Source of the DNA: JBKHYJ01 sp046565505
GTDB lineage: Bacteria > Acidobacteriota > Blastocatellia > UBA7656
Reading direction: 5' to 3'
Length of the DNA stretch: 64,000 nucleotides
Assembly: GCA_046565505.1 (NCBI GenBank)
Contig: JBKHYJ010000063.1
Coordinates: 1 to 64,000, forward strand
Shown here: positions 1 through 8,472 of the stretch, in pieces
Layout: the number at the start of each line of letters is the position of its first letter
How positions within the stretch are numbered: position 1 is the stretch's first letter
Translations under genes and position numbers: made by a program
The notes under the pieces: model-generated
Database searches by the model: none
The model's input: the letters and a program-made list of their open reading frames with translations, nothing else
Told to the model about the DNA's origin: nothing

Positions 1-617
1 AGGTTAGCGGCCAGCAGGGCGGCGTGGGCCGCAGGGGTAGGGGCGGCGGAGTTGAGGAGGCGAGCGAACAGCCAGGCGGACGAGAGCGCCAGCAGCATCA
101 GCAGGCTGTACATCCTCAAGTCCTGCGAGTAAGTGATCAGGTATTCGTTTACGGCCATCAGCGCGAAGGCGAGGTCGGCCGCGCCGGCTTTCACTTTCAA
201 TTCGCGGCACAGCAGGAAGAACGGAATGACCGCGCCGACGGAGGCCGCCACGGGGAAGAGCTTCACCCAGAGCAGAGACCCGCCGCCGGCCAGGACCCAG
301 GCTTTAAGCAGTATGTAGAAGAGGGGCGGGTGGACCACGTCCTCTATGGCGAGCGCCATCATCTCGCGCCAGCTACTGCCGGCCAGCCACAGGCTGAATA
401 TCTCGTCGCTGAACAGGCCATAGGACGTGAGGTCCCACAGCCTGACCGCTACGTACACCGCGAGGATCGTTAAGAATGCCGGCGCGAACGGCTTGCCAAA
501 CGTGAACGCATGGAGGTCGCGCATGCCGGGAATGGGCGCGTCGGCGCGCGCGCCGGCCTGGCTGGCGGGTTCTGATTCCGTGACGACGGACTGGCTTAGT
601 TTAGACCTATCGGGCAT
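1..617 (-). CDS. GT39-family membrane glycosyltransferase, C-terminus cut by window edge
   Basis: N-terminal 205 residues of a polytopic membrane protein; the rest lies beyond the left edge. The reading frame opens at the ATG at 617-615 (MPDRSKLSQS). After a short cytoplasmic tail comes a first hydrophobic segment, then the conserved luminal-loop acidic motif YGLFSDEIFSLW, followed by HPPLFYILLKAW and alternating membrane helices. This pattern is typical of the GT39/ArnT/PMT superfamily, which transfers sugars from polyprenyl-phosphate carriers on the outer face of the inner membrane. The acceptor cannot be told from sequence. It is a tandem paralogue of the next gene on the same strand; long stretches match at DNA level (for example around 100-180 versus 1770-1860). 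Only 79 bases separate the two, so co-transcription is likely. Confidence 0.8.
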   Translation of the reverse strand, partial: MPDRSKLSQSVVTESEPASQAGARADAPIPGMRDLHAFTFGKPFAPAFLTILAVYVAVRLWDLTSYGLFSDEIFSLWLAGSSWREMMALAIEDVVHPPLFYILLKAWVLAGGGSLLWVKLFPVAASVGAVIPFFLLCRELKVKAGAADLAFALMAVNEYLITYSQDLRMYSLLMLLALSSAWLFARLLNSAAPTPAAHAALLAAN

Positions 618-696
618 TCAACACCTTGAAATAGAATTCACTTTTTACTACGGCCCACCAAGGCATGACAACGCGGAATCCCGCGAGGCCGAAAAA

Positions 697-2256
697 TTAT
701 TGCGCGGGCGCGCGGGCGGCCGCCTTGCGCCAGACGGGGAACAGGTATGCTCTCGGGCCTAGCGTTTCGGCCTTCAACGCGTCACCCACCTCGAACCCTT
801 TTTCCGCCAGGCCGCTTTGCGGGAGGGGGTGAGTATCATTCCGATATTTCAAGACGGCCACCCAGTAGTGATCCTCACCCGGCGCGGCGGGGTCGCTTGA
901 AAACTTAACCTCGAATCGCGCCTCGCCGCCTTTGTCCAGGTAGTACTGAATCGTGCTGATGACGTTGTAGTCGCTCGTATAGACGCGGGTGACGCCGCCG
1001 GCCGGCTCAGCGTCGATCATCTGGCGGACGAGCGGCTCCCAGGCTATCTTCTCGCGATTGCTCAGCTCTATGAATCCCGAGAGCGCGGCCCATGCGAATA
1101 CCAGGGCCACCGTCGCCCTCTTGACCCATTCAGGTCTCAACCCGGTTGCCGCGACCGCCAGCATTACAATGTAAGATGGCGCGGCGATGATGAGGTATCT
1201 CGTGGCCCACGCCGCCTGCGCCATCAGGTGGCTCGCGCAAAAGACCACCGCGAGTGGCAGGAACGAAAACATGGCGAGCAGCCAGAAAGCCGCACCGGCC
1301 CGTCTTTTCTCGCCCCCCTTGAGTACGCGCCAGCCCCACAAAACTATCGGGCCATCGAACGCGAGCGCCAGTACGGGCGCCCCGACCGACAGAGCCGTGG
1401 AGAATTTCATGTAGGCTTCCCACCTGTAGCTGACCGGCCCATTGAGGCTCTCGTGGAACCAGATCAGGTCGGCTAAGCCCGGCGCGTTGTTGGGGAAGCC
1501 CAGCCCGCCTCTATCTATCGCCGCCAGCGTGACGAGATAGGCCCACGGGCCGAAGCAGACGAGCAGCGCGAGGAATGCCAGCGCGAATGACGGCAGCTTC
1601 CGGCGGCCCCATAAAATGAGGAACAAGAACTCCACGCAGACCACGAGCCACCCATAATAGTGTGTGTAAACGAGCAGCAAGTTCGCCGCCAGCAGCGCGA
1701 GTTGAACATTCTTCGAGCCCGAAGGTGAGTTGAAGAATTTCACGAACAGCCAGAGCGACGCGGTTGTGAAGAAGAGCAGCAGGCTGTACATCCTCAACTC
1801 CTGCGAGTAAAGAACGAGGTACGCGTTTACGGCCATCAGCGCGGTGGCGAGATTGGCGGCGGCTGGCCTGACCTTCAGCTCGCGGCACAGCAGTAATAAG
1901 GGGACGATGGCGGCCGACGAGGTGAGGGCGGGAAATAGCTTCAGCCAGAGCGTCGATTCCCCGCCGACCATGATCCACGACTTTAGCAACAGGTAAAACA
2001 GGGGCGGGTGGTCAATGTCATTAACGACGGCCTCGATCAGCCCCCCCCAATCGCGCTTTGCCGCCCACAGGCTGAACAACTCGTCGCCGAACAGGCCGTA
2101 AGTCGTGAGCCGCCACAGCCTCGCGCCGACGAACAGCGCCGAGGCCAAAACTAACGCGGCGACGGCGCGCGGGCTGAAGGCAGAGACGCGGGGCTCGCAT
2201 GCGCAGGCTTCGGGCCCGTCAGTCTTATTGTCCAATCGCGGCGGCGCAGTGCTCAT
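697..2256 (-). CDS. GT39-family membrane glycosyltransferase
   Basis: About 519 residues with some 10-12 hydrophobic segments. The N-terminal region holds YGLFGDELFSLW and DIDHPPLFYLLLK, the conserved acidic/HPP loop of GT39 and ArnT-like dolichyl- or undecaprenyl-phosphate sugar transferases. The frame is open up to 2445, but that extension overlaps the upstream peptidase gene and is Arg/Ser-rich without homology-like character. The ATG at 2256 (MSTAPPRLDN) removes the overlap and puts the first helix about 30 residues in, so I chose it. No strong Shine-Dalgarno is visible. It sits between the M3 peptidase and the truncated paralogue at the window edge. Donor and acceptor are unknown; likely a role in cell-surface glycan or lipid modification. 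Confidence 0.85.
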   Translation of the reverse strand: MSTAPPRLDNKTDGPEACACEPRVSAFSPRAVAALVLASALFVGARLWRLTTYGLFGDELFSLWAAKRDWGGLIEAVVNDIDHPPLFYLLLKSWIMVGGESTLWLKLFPALTSSAAIVPLLLLCRELKVRPAAANLATALMAVNAYLVLYSQELRMYSLLLFFTTASLWLFVKFFNSPSGSKNVQLALLAANLLLVYTHYYGWLVVCVEFLFLILWGRRKLPSFALAFLALLVCFGPWAYLVTLAAIDRGGLGFPNNAPGLADLIWFHESLNGPVSYRWEAYMKFSTALSVGAPVLALAFDGPIVLWGWRVLKGGEKRRAGAAFWLLAMFSFLPLAVVFCASHLMAQAAWATRYLIIAAPSYIVMLAVAATGLRPEWVKRATVALVFAWAALSGFIELSNREKIAWEPLVRQMIDAEPAGGVTRVYTSDYNVISTIQYYLDKGGEARFEVKFSSDPAAPGEDHYWVAVLKYRNDTHPLPQSGLAEKGFEVGDALKAETLGPRAYLFPVWRKAAARAPAQ

Positions 2257-2341
2257 CAGAAATAGAAAATAGCGCGAGCTTGCGGCCCGCGCCACGCGGA
2301 CGTTTCGCGCCGTGAAATCACCTGACGCGCGCCGAAGCGCG

Positions 2342-4375
2342 TCAGCTTCCCTCGTTGAGCCATGCCTGCCAGGCCATGAAGTTGGACGGCCTGCCGAGGA
2401 AGTCTTCGACGAGCTTCGCCGCGGGCCTGGAGCCGCCCGGCTCAAGCACGGCCTCCCTGTACCGCTTGGCGACGCCGGGCGACAGCAGGTGAGCCTTATC
2501 GAATTCGCTGAACAGGTCCTTGGCTATTACGAGCGACCACATGTAGGTGTAGTAAACTGCCGAATACCCATCCAGGTGTCCGAACGCCGTTTGAAAGTGC
2601 GCGTCTTCGACCACGGGGAAAGGCTGGTACTGCCTGGTGAGGTCCTTTATCAGCGCGTCCGTGTCGACAGACTCGGGCGGCCTGTCGTAGATGGATAGTG
2701 AAAGCTTCGCGTAGACCATTTGCCGGCGCACGGTCAGGCCCTTGCCGAATTCGCTCGCGCGTTTCATCTGCTTGACCAGCCCTGCCGGGATGGGCTCGTC
2801 CGTCTGGTAGTGCCTGGCGAAGGTCGCGAGCGTCGCCGGGTCCCACGCCCACTCTTCGAGCATTTGCGATGGGGCCTCTACGAAATCCTGCTCCGTGCTG
2901 ATGCCCCCGACGCCCACCCAGTCGTGACGCCCCGCGAAGAGGAAGTGAATCAGGTGACCGAACTCATGGAAGAAAGTCACCACGTCGTCATGCGACATCA
3001 GGCCGGGGTCGCCTTTCACGCCGCCCGGGAAGTTGCATATGAGGGCCGCCTCGGGGATCTGGCGGCGGGCCACGCCTGTGCGAATGCCGAACTCGGCGGC
3101 GTGGTTGTACTTGCCCGGCCGCGGGTGCATGTCGAGGTAGAAGCGGCCCACAAGCTCCTCCTGCTCGACCATCTCCCAGCACTCAACGTCCGCGTGCCAT
3201 ACGGGCGCCCCCGCGATCCTTCGGAAGCTCACCCCGAACAGGGTCGCGGTCACGTCAAGCACGCCTTGCTTCACCCTGTCGTAAGAAAAGTACGGGCGCA
3301 CTTTCTGCGAGTCGAAATCATAATCCGACTTGCGCACCAGCTCGGAGTAGTAGTTGCTCTCCCATGCGTTGACGGCCGCCGCGCCGGGCGCGTCACGCCG
3401 CTTACGCTCCAGCAGCTTCTGATAGTCACGCCGCGCCCTGGGGCCGGAAGCCTCGACTATCCTATCGATAAAGTCCGAAGCGTTCCTCGCGCTGCCCACC
3501 ATCTTATCCGCCGTCACGTAGTCGGCCCAGGTGGGGAAGCCGAGCAGGTTCGCGAGCTCGTGCCGCCTGGCTACGAGGCGGTCGAGGACCTCGATGTTCT
3601 TCGGGTAGGCGCGGTTGTTGTAGGCGATGTACATCCGCTTGCGGAGCCCTTCGTCCTTCGCGTAGGAAAAGACCGGCAGCGCGTCGGGGTATTCGATCGT
3701 GAGAGTGATCGCGCCATCCGCGCCCGGCTTGTGACGCGCGACGTAATCCGCGGGCAGGCCATCAAGCTCCGCCGCGTCGTTCACGGCGACTGCCCGCACG
3801 TCCTCGCGGATGTTGCGCGAGAAGTCCTGGCCGATTTTGACCAGCTCGTCGCGCAGCGCTTGTATCCTCTCGCGGGTGGCCTCGTCCTTGTCCACGCCCG
3901 CGAGCCTGAAATCACGGAGAGTCTTCTCGACGTAGTAGCGCGTCTCGTCGTCCGCCCGCCCGAGGTCGAGCGACGCCAGCGCCTTGTATATGTCGTGGTT
4001 GAGCGACAGCTTGGTGACGAAGGCCGAGACCCTTTGATTCACTCTTTCGACCGCGGCGCGGAAGGCCGCGTCCGGGTGCACGTTCTGTATCAGGTCGCTC
4101 TGGTAGGCGGCGGCGTCTACCAGGATCGAGATTTCGTCGTAGGGCCTGAGCGTGTTCTCAATCGTCCGCTCGCCCTCGACGCCGAGCAACTGGTCCAGCC
4201 CCGCCTGGGCCTTCGCCAGCAGGCCGTCCATCTCTTCCACGAACGCCGCGGAGTCGGGGTCGCCCGCCCAGAAGGGCACGTCGCCATGCGCCCCCGATGT
4301 CTTTGAAGTGTGTTTATAACCCAAGGCTGAGAGCGGCCCTCCCGGAACCAGTAATGTAAGGCCGCGCGCAAACAC
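2342..4375 (-). CDS. M3 family oligopeptidase (thimet oligopeptidase/Dcp type)
   Basis: About 677 residues, the usual size for M3A zinc oligopeptidases. The zinc motif HEFGH is at residues 470-474 inside FFHEFGHLIHFLFAG, and the family's C-terminal DGYSAVYYTYMWS segment is present, so the enzyme looks intact. M3 enzymes cut short peptides, usually in the cytoplasm, in the last steps of protein turnover or peptide feeding. No clear signal peptide is seen. The start is uncertain: the open frame begins with a GTG, and similarity to the family seems to begin only around residue 30 (HGDVPFWAGD). The gene is first in the minus-strand run that continues into the GT39 genes, and is divergent from purF. 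Confidence 0.9.
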   Translation of the reverse strand: MFARGLTLLVPGGPLSALGYKHTSKTSGAHGDVPFWAGDPDSAAFVEEMDGLLAKAQAGLDQLLGVEGERTIENTLRPYDEISILVDAAAYQSDLIQNVHPDAAFRAAVERVNQRVSAFVTKLSLNHDIYKALASLDLGRADDETRYYVEKTLRDFRLAGVDKDEATRERIQALRDELVKIGQDFSRNIREDVRAVAVNDAAELDGLPADYVARHKPGADGAITLTIEYPDALPVFSYAKDEGLRKRMYIAYNNRAYPKNIEVLDRLVARRHELANLLGFPTWADYVTADKMVGSARNASDFIDRIVEASGPRARRDYQKLLERKRRDAPGAAAVNAWESNYYSELVRKSDYDFDSQKVRPYFSYDRVKQGVLDVTATLFGVSFRRIAGAPVWHADVECWEMVEQEELVGRFYLDMHPRPGKYNHAAEFGIRTGVARRQIPEAALICNFPGGVKGDPGLMSHDDVVTFFHEFGHLIHFLFAGRHDWVGVGGISTEQDFVEAPSQMLEEWAWDPATLATFARHYQTDEPIPAGLVKQMKRASEFGKGLTVRRQMVYAKLSLSIYDRPPESVDTDALIKDLTRQYQPFPVVEDAHFQTAFGHLDGYSAVYYTYMWSLVIAKDLFSEFDKAHLLSPGVAKRYREAVLEPGGSRPAAKLVEDFLGRPSNFMAWQAWLNEGS

Positions 4376-4522
4376 ATGTTCCGCTATTACTTCTCATACG
4401 CCCGAGGCCGGCCTCCCGCTTGAAAGTGGCTGCGGCAGTTCCACCCTACCGCGCGCATATAAAAATCAGCTTAACAGAGCCGCCGCGCGTCGGACAACTT
4501 GGATGGCTAACGGGATCGGCGG

Positions 4523-4560
4523 GCGGCGGCGCGACCGCGGCCTCCCGGCCGCGCCGCCGC
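4523..4560 (+). repeat. GC-rich inverted repeat in the purF leader
   Basis: Two perfect 11-base arms, GCGGCGGCGCG (4523-4533) and CGCGCCGCCGC (4550-4560), enclose a short segment that can itself pair (GCC/GGC). It lies about 90 bases before the purF start, in the divergent gap with the M3 peptidase. There is no following T-run, so it is not a classical terminator. It could be a leader structure or a chance product of high G+C. Confidence 0.45.
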
Positions 4561-4649
4561 GAGTCGAACCCGAATCCTGTTCTTAATCTTTCCGATTGAT
4601 ACTGGATGGCAATGTAGTTAAAATTAATAGTCAGACCAAGGACCCCAAC

Positions 4650-6083
4650 ATGATGGACAAGCTAAAGGAAGAGTGCGGCGTATTTGGTATCTTCAACAAC
4701 GAGGAGGCCGCCCGCCTGACTTACCTGGGGCTGTACTCTTTGCAGCACCGCGGCCAGGAGTCTGCCGGGATGGTCTCGTCGGATGGCGAGCGGCTGTACG
4801 CCGCGCGCGGCATGGGGTACGTCAGCGAAATATTCGGGCAGGATCAACTTTCGCGCGTCCCGGGGCGCGCGTGCATAGGGCATGTGCGGTACTCGACCTC
4901 CGGCAGCGTGAGCCTGCTCGAAGCACAGCCGTTCCTCGTCGATGGCTACCGCGGGCAGATCGCGCTGTGTCATAACGGCAACCTGCCTTACGCGTCCGAT
5001 GTGCGTAAGGAGCTTGAGATGGACGGGGCGATTTTCTCTTCGACTTCAGACACGGAAGTGGTTCTGCACAAGATCGCGCGCTCGCGCGCCTCCGACCTCA
5101 TAGGCGCGGTCGTCGACACTTTCAGCCAGATCGAGGGCGCCTACTCCATGCTCTTTCTCACGAAAGACAGCCTGATAGCGGTGCGCGACCCTCGCGGCTT
5201 CCGCCCCATGTGCCTGGGCCAGTTGGGCGATTCCTACGTCGTCGCGTCGGAGACATGCGCCTTCGATTTGATCGACGCCACTTACCTACGCGACGTGCAG
5301 CCGGGGGAAATCCTCGTCATAGATAAAGACGGGCTTCATTCGTCGTTCCCGCTGCCCAAGCAGAGGCCCGCGCACTGCATCTTCGAGCATGTCTACTTCT
5401 CGCGCCCGGACTCGATAGTCTTCGGCCGCTCCGTGAACAAGAGCCGCCATAAAATGGGCCGGCAGCTCGCGCGCGAGCACCCGGCCGACGCCGACATCGT
5501 GGTCCCGGTGCCGGACTCGGGGACGGCCGCGGCCATCGGCTACGCCTCCGAGTCGGGCCTGAAGTTCCGCTTCGGCCTCGTGCGCAATCACTACGTGGGC
5601 CGCACCTTCATCGAGCCCAAGCAGTCGATCAGGCATTTCGGCGTTAAGGTCAAGCTCAACCCCGTGCGCGACCTCATAGAGGGGCAGCGCGTTGTGCTTA
5701 TCGACGATTCGATAGTGCGCGGGACGACCTCAAAGAAGATAGTTCAGATGGTGCGGCAGGCGGGCGCGCGCGAGGTTCATGTCCGCATCAGCTGCCCGCC
5801 CACCGTGGCCCCATGCTTTTACGGCGTGGACACCCCCACGCGCGAAGAGCTGATAGGGGCTAACCTCAGGGTCGATGAGATCAGGGAGTTCATAGGGGCG
5901 GACACGCTGGGCTACTTGAGCCTCGAAGGGTTGTTGCGCTCGTGCGACGACACGATGGGCAACCGCCACTGCACGGCCTGCTACACGAACAATTATCCGA
6001 TACCCGTCACGTCGGGCGCGCGGACGAAGACGGAGAGGGAAGAGGGCGCGCTCGCCCAGGACGCCATCTGGCCCCGCGCCTGA
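4650..6083 (+). CDS. purF: Amidophosphoribosyltransferase (PurF)
   Basis: Catalyses the first committed step of purine synthesis, PRPP plus glutamine to 5-phosphoribosylamine, in the cytoplasm. I chose the ATG at 4650 because AAGGA lies seven bases upstream; the frame is open to a TTG at 4596. The N-terminal stretch MMDKLKEECGVFGI shows a short propeptide before the nucleophile Cys9, as in the Bacillus-type enzyme. The Ntn glutaminase domain fills the first half. The PRPP-binding loop is VVLIDDSIVRGTTSKKI. Cys243, Cys389, Cys441 and Cys444 match the four ligands of the [4Fe-4S] cluster of the B. subtilis enzyme in both context and spacing, so this is the oxygen-sensitive Fe-S subtype. At 477 residues the length is normal. 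purM follows after two small genes. Confidence 0.97.
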   Translation: MMDKLKEECGVFGIFNNEEAARLTYLGLYSLQHRGQESAGMVSSDGERLYAARGMGYVSEIFGQDQLSRVPGRACIGHVRYSTSGSVSLLEAQPFLVDGYRGQIALCHNGNLPYASDVRKELEMDGAIFSSTSDTEVVLHKIARSRASDLIGAVVDTFSQIEGAYSMLFLTKDSLIAVRDPRGFRPMCLGQLGDSYVVASETCAFDLIDATYLRDVQPGEILVIDKDGLHSSFPLPKQRPAHCIFEHVYFSRPDSIVFGRSVNKSRHKMGRQLAREHPADADIVVPVPDSGTAAAIGYASESGLKFRFGLVRNHYVGRTFIEPKQSIRHFGVKVKLNPVRDLIEGQRVVLIDDSIVRGTTSKKIVQMVRQAGAREVHVRISCPPTVAPCFYGVDTPTREELIGANLRVDEIREFIGADTLGYLSLEGLLRSCDDTMGNRHCTACYTNNYPIPVTSGARTKTEREEGALAQDAIWPRA

Positions 6084-6192
6084 GCCGGCGGCCCGCGCTT
6101 AAACTAATAGGTGGACTACTCAACTCGCTCTAATCGCTCTAATTCCTCCCACAGCCCGAGCGGGAACAAAGGGGGCTCGGCGGAGCACATTT

Positions 6193-6984
6193 ATGCACAG
6201 GCTTAATGAGCCCGAGGCCGGGCGGGGCAGGGTTTCCCAGAACCTGGTAATACTCTTAGCCATCATCTTGATCGTGGTCGCGTTCGTCATTTTGCGAAGG
6301 ACGCACCGCGAGCCGTCGCCCTCGCCTACGCCCGCGCCGCCCACGGGAGGGCTCAGCCCGTTCCCGGAGCTGAAGGAGAAGCCCCAGCCCTTAAACATCA
6401 CCTTCAAGGGGTGCCCGCCCGAAGGCGATGGCGGTGACCCCCAGCTCAACCGCCTGAAGAACCGCGTGGACGACGCCACCAGTTACTACCCGATCCCCTT
6501 CGACGCGCTCGTTCAACTGACCTGGCCGAAGGCCACCGAGCGCAAGGACCGGGCCAACTGGTCGAGCGCGGACGCGGAGGCCGTCGCGCGCTACGAGGGC
6601 ATCCCGGTGTCGGTCGAAGGGTACCTGGCGAAATCCACGCTGGAAGGGCCCGAGTCCTGTAACTGCCACGGGGCCGACGCGGAGTTGCGCGATTTTCACA
6701 TATGGCTTATAAAGAACGCGAATGATGACCGCAGCAATTCCATAGTGGTCGAAACGGGGCCGCGCGTTCGCGCCAAGCACCCCAACTGGCGCACGGATAT
6801 ACTGGGCAAGATAGCAAGGTCGGACCAGAAGGTCCGCATCAGCGGGTGGCTCATGCTCGACCCCGAGCACCCGGACCAGGTCGGCAAGACGCGCGGCACC
6901 GTATGGGAGATTCACCCGATAATGCAGATCCACGTGGACCAACAAGGCGTCTGGGTGCCTTTGGACGGCTTGCCAGGCAAGTAG
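6193..6984 (+). CDS. Membrane-anchored protein, unknown function (OB-fold-like outer domain)
   Basis: 263 residues. One transmembrane helix (about residues 18-36, LVILLAIILIVVAFVIL) is followed by a Pro-rich linker and a soluble domain facing the periplasm. The domain has a CNCH motif, a DFHIWL strand and a C-terminal TRGTVWEIHPIMQI strand, a pattern reminiscent of small beta-barrel (OB-like) domains. I do not recognise a named family with certainty. It lies between purF and purM, and its stop is followed after 15 bases by the ATG of the next small gene, which suggests translational coupling of those two. No link to purine synthesis is evident from the protein itself. Confidence 0.7.
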   Translation: MHRLNEPEAGRGRVSQNLVILLAIILIVVAFVILRRTHREPSPSPTPAPPTGGLSPFPELKEKPQPLNITFKGCPPEGDGGDPQLNRLKNRVDDATSYYPIPFDALVQLTWPKATERKDRANWSSADAEAVARYEGIPVSVEGYLAKSTLEGPESCNCHGADAELRDFHIWLIKNANDDRSNSIVVETGPRVRAKHPNWRTDILGKIARSDQKVRISGWLMLDPEHPDQVGKTRGTVWEIHPIMQIHVDQQGVWVPLDGLPGK

Positions 6985-6999
6985 GTGGGAGGGACGAAT

Positions 7000-7239
7000 A
7001 TGGCCGAAGATAAAGCGGCGAGTCAGCCGCCCGCCGCCGCGGGCAATCAATCGGAGGACAACCCGGCCAGGATGAGGAAGGCCATCCGCCTGCAGGTCAC
7101 CTTGTGGATCGAAGGCGAAGACGCGCCCGCCCATAACTTCGCCGAATCGACGACTCAGGCCGTGCGCGACATCATCTCGGCCGGCAGCTCTAAGCACCCC
7201 GAGCTTAAGGTCACCGTAAAGAAGATCTCCGAACGTTAG
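7000..7239 (+). CDS. Small conserved-type hypothetical protein
   Basis: 79 residues (MAEDKAASQP to KKISER). The ATG at 7000 is preceded by GGGAGGG with good spacing; the frame also extends to a GTG directly after the previous stop. The N-terminal third is Ala/Pro-rich and disordered-looking. The rest (about residues 25-79) looks like a small alpha/beta domain with alternating hydrophobic residues (RLQVTLWIEGED, AVRDIISAG, LKVTVKKI). No family recognised. It appears to be co-translated with the membrane-anchored protein upstream and lies 86 bases before purM. Confidence 0.6.
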   Translation: MAEDKAASQPPAAAGNQSEDNPARMRKAIRLQVTLWIEGEDAPAHNFAESTTQAVRDIISAGSSKHPELKVTVKKISER

Positions 7240-7325
7240 CGCGCGGGCCCGCGGCCGATGCGACGGTCCGGCGACTCGGGTCCGGGGTTCGACACCTGAT
7301 TACATATTGAAAGTGACGGGCTGAC

Positions 7326-8366
7326 ATGACCGAAGCATACAGTTACCGCGACGCGGGAGTAGATATAGACGCGGCAAACGACGCGGTTGATCGAATCAAG
7401 CGGCTGGCCCGCTCGACCTTCACGCCCAACGTGATGACCGAGATAGGCTCGTTCGGCGGGATGTACCGCGCGGACTTCGCCGGCCTCCGCGAGCCGGTCC
7501 TGGTCTCTTCGGCCGATGGCGTGGGGACGAAGCTGCGCGTGGCATTCCAGGCGGGCGTTCATAACACGGTAGGCTACGACCTCGTTTGCCACTGCGTGAA
7601 CGACATACTGGTACAGGGCGCGCGGCCGCTGTTCTTTCTCGATTACATCGCCGCGGGGCGGCTCGTGCCCGAGACCGTAGCGGCCGTCATCGAAGGGCTC
7701 GCGCGCGGGTGCAGGGAAGCGGGCTGCGCGCTGATAGGCGGCGAGACCGCGGAGATGCCCGGCTTTTACAGCGAGGGCGAATACGACATAGCCGGCTTTA
7801 TCGTCGGCGTCGTCGACCGCTCCCGGATAATTAACGGCTCGGGCGTACGCGCGGGAGACTTGTTGATAGGGTTGCCGTCGGCCGGGCTGCACACGAATGG
7901 CTACAGCCTGGCGCGCAAGCTCTTTTTCGAGGTCGCAGGGTATGGGCCGGAGACCTACGTTGAAGAGCTGGGCTGCGCGGCGGCCGAGGAACTGCTCAAG
8001 CCGCACCGAAGCTACCTGCCGGCGCTCGAAGGGCTGCTCGACGCGGGCGCGATCAAGGGGCTCGCGCACATCACGGGCGGCGGGCTGCTCGAAAACATCC
8101 CGCGCGTGCTGCCGGAGGGGACGGCGGTGGAGATAAATTCCGGCTCGTGGCCCGTGCTGCCCGTTTATAACCTGCTGGCCCGGACCGGCAACGTGCCCGA
8201 GCGTGAAATGTACAGGACGTTCAACATGGGTATCGGGATGGTCATCATCGTAAGCCCCGGCGACGCGGACCGCGTGCGGGCTCATCTGGCAGGGCGCGGG
8301 GAGGCGCATTACGACATCGGCAGGGTAGTCGAAGGCGCAAAGGGAGTGTCGATAATACACCCCTGA
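7326..8366 (+). CDS. purM: Phosphoribosylformylglycinamidine cyclo-ligase (AIR synthase)
   Basis: 346 residues, the normal length. It converts FGAM to AIR with ATP, the fifth step of purine synthesis, and acts as a cytoplasmic dimer. Family hallmarks are visible: DGVGTKL near the N-terminus, GGETAEMPGFY in the middle (phosphate/ATP binding), GLPSAGLHTNGYSLAR, and HITGGGLLENIPR in the C-terminal domain. It starts with the ATG at 7326; the Shine-Dalgarno is weak. It is in the same orientation as purF about 1.2 kb upstream, so the two may share a transcript through the two small genes between them. Confidence 0.97.
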   Translation: MTEAYSYRDAGVDIDAANDAVDRIKRLARSTFTPNVMTEIGSFGGMYRADFAGLREPVLVSSADGVGTKLRVAFQAGVHNTVGYDLVCHCVNDILVQGARPLFFLDYIAAGRLVPETVAAVIEGLARGCREAGCALIGGETAEMPGFYSEGEYDIAGFIVGVVDRSRIINGSGVRAGDLLIGLPSAGLHTNGYSLARKLFFEVAGYGPETYVEELGCAAAEELLKPHRSYLPALEGLLDAGAIKGLAHITGGGLLENIPRVLPEGTAVEINSGSWPVLPVYNLLARTGNVPEREMYRTFNMGIGMVIIVSPGDADRVRAHLAGRGEAHYDIGRVVEGAKGVSIIHP

Positions 8367-8404
8367 CCAAACTCCCGCGGTTGCCGGCCTTTCGTGGGCC
8401 TTCC

Positions 8405-8434
8405 TTGACATCCGCAAACTCGCGTCATCATAAT
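8405..8434 (+). promoter_or_regulatory. Sigma-70-type promoter for the M20 peptidase gene
   Basis: TTGACA at 8405-8410 and CATAAT at 8429-8434 with an 18-base spacer. The -35 box is a perfect match and the -10 box matches at five of six positions. It lies in the 106-base gap after purM, with AAGGAG at 8453 and the ATG at 8473 downstream, so the peptidase gene probably has its own transcription start. Confidence 0.75.
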
Positions 8435-8472
8435 GACCAATCAAATCAAAGCAAGGAGACCAACACCTCAGA

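Noticed and set aside
2720..4306. Long plus-strand open frame (528 codons) opposite the M3 peptidase gene
   Set aside because: Antisense shadow of high-G+C coding sequence; the translation is Arg/Val/His-rich without domain-like sequence, while the minus strand has the full M3 motif set.
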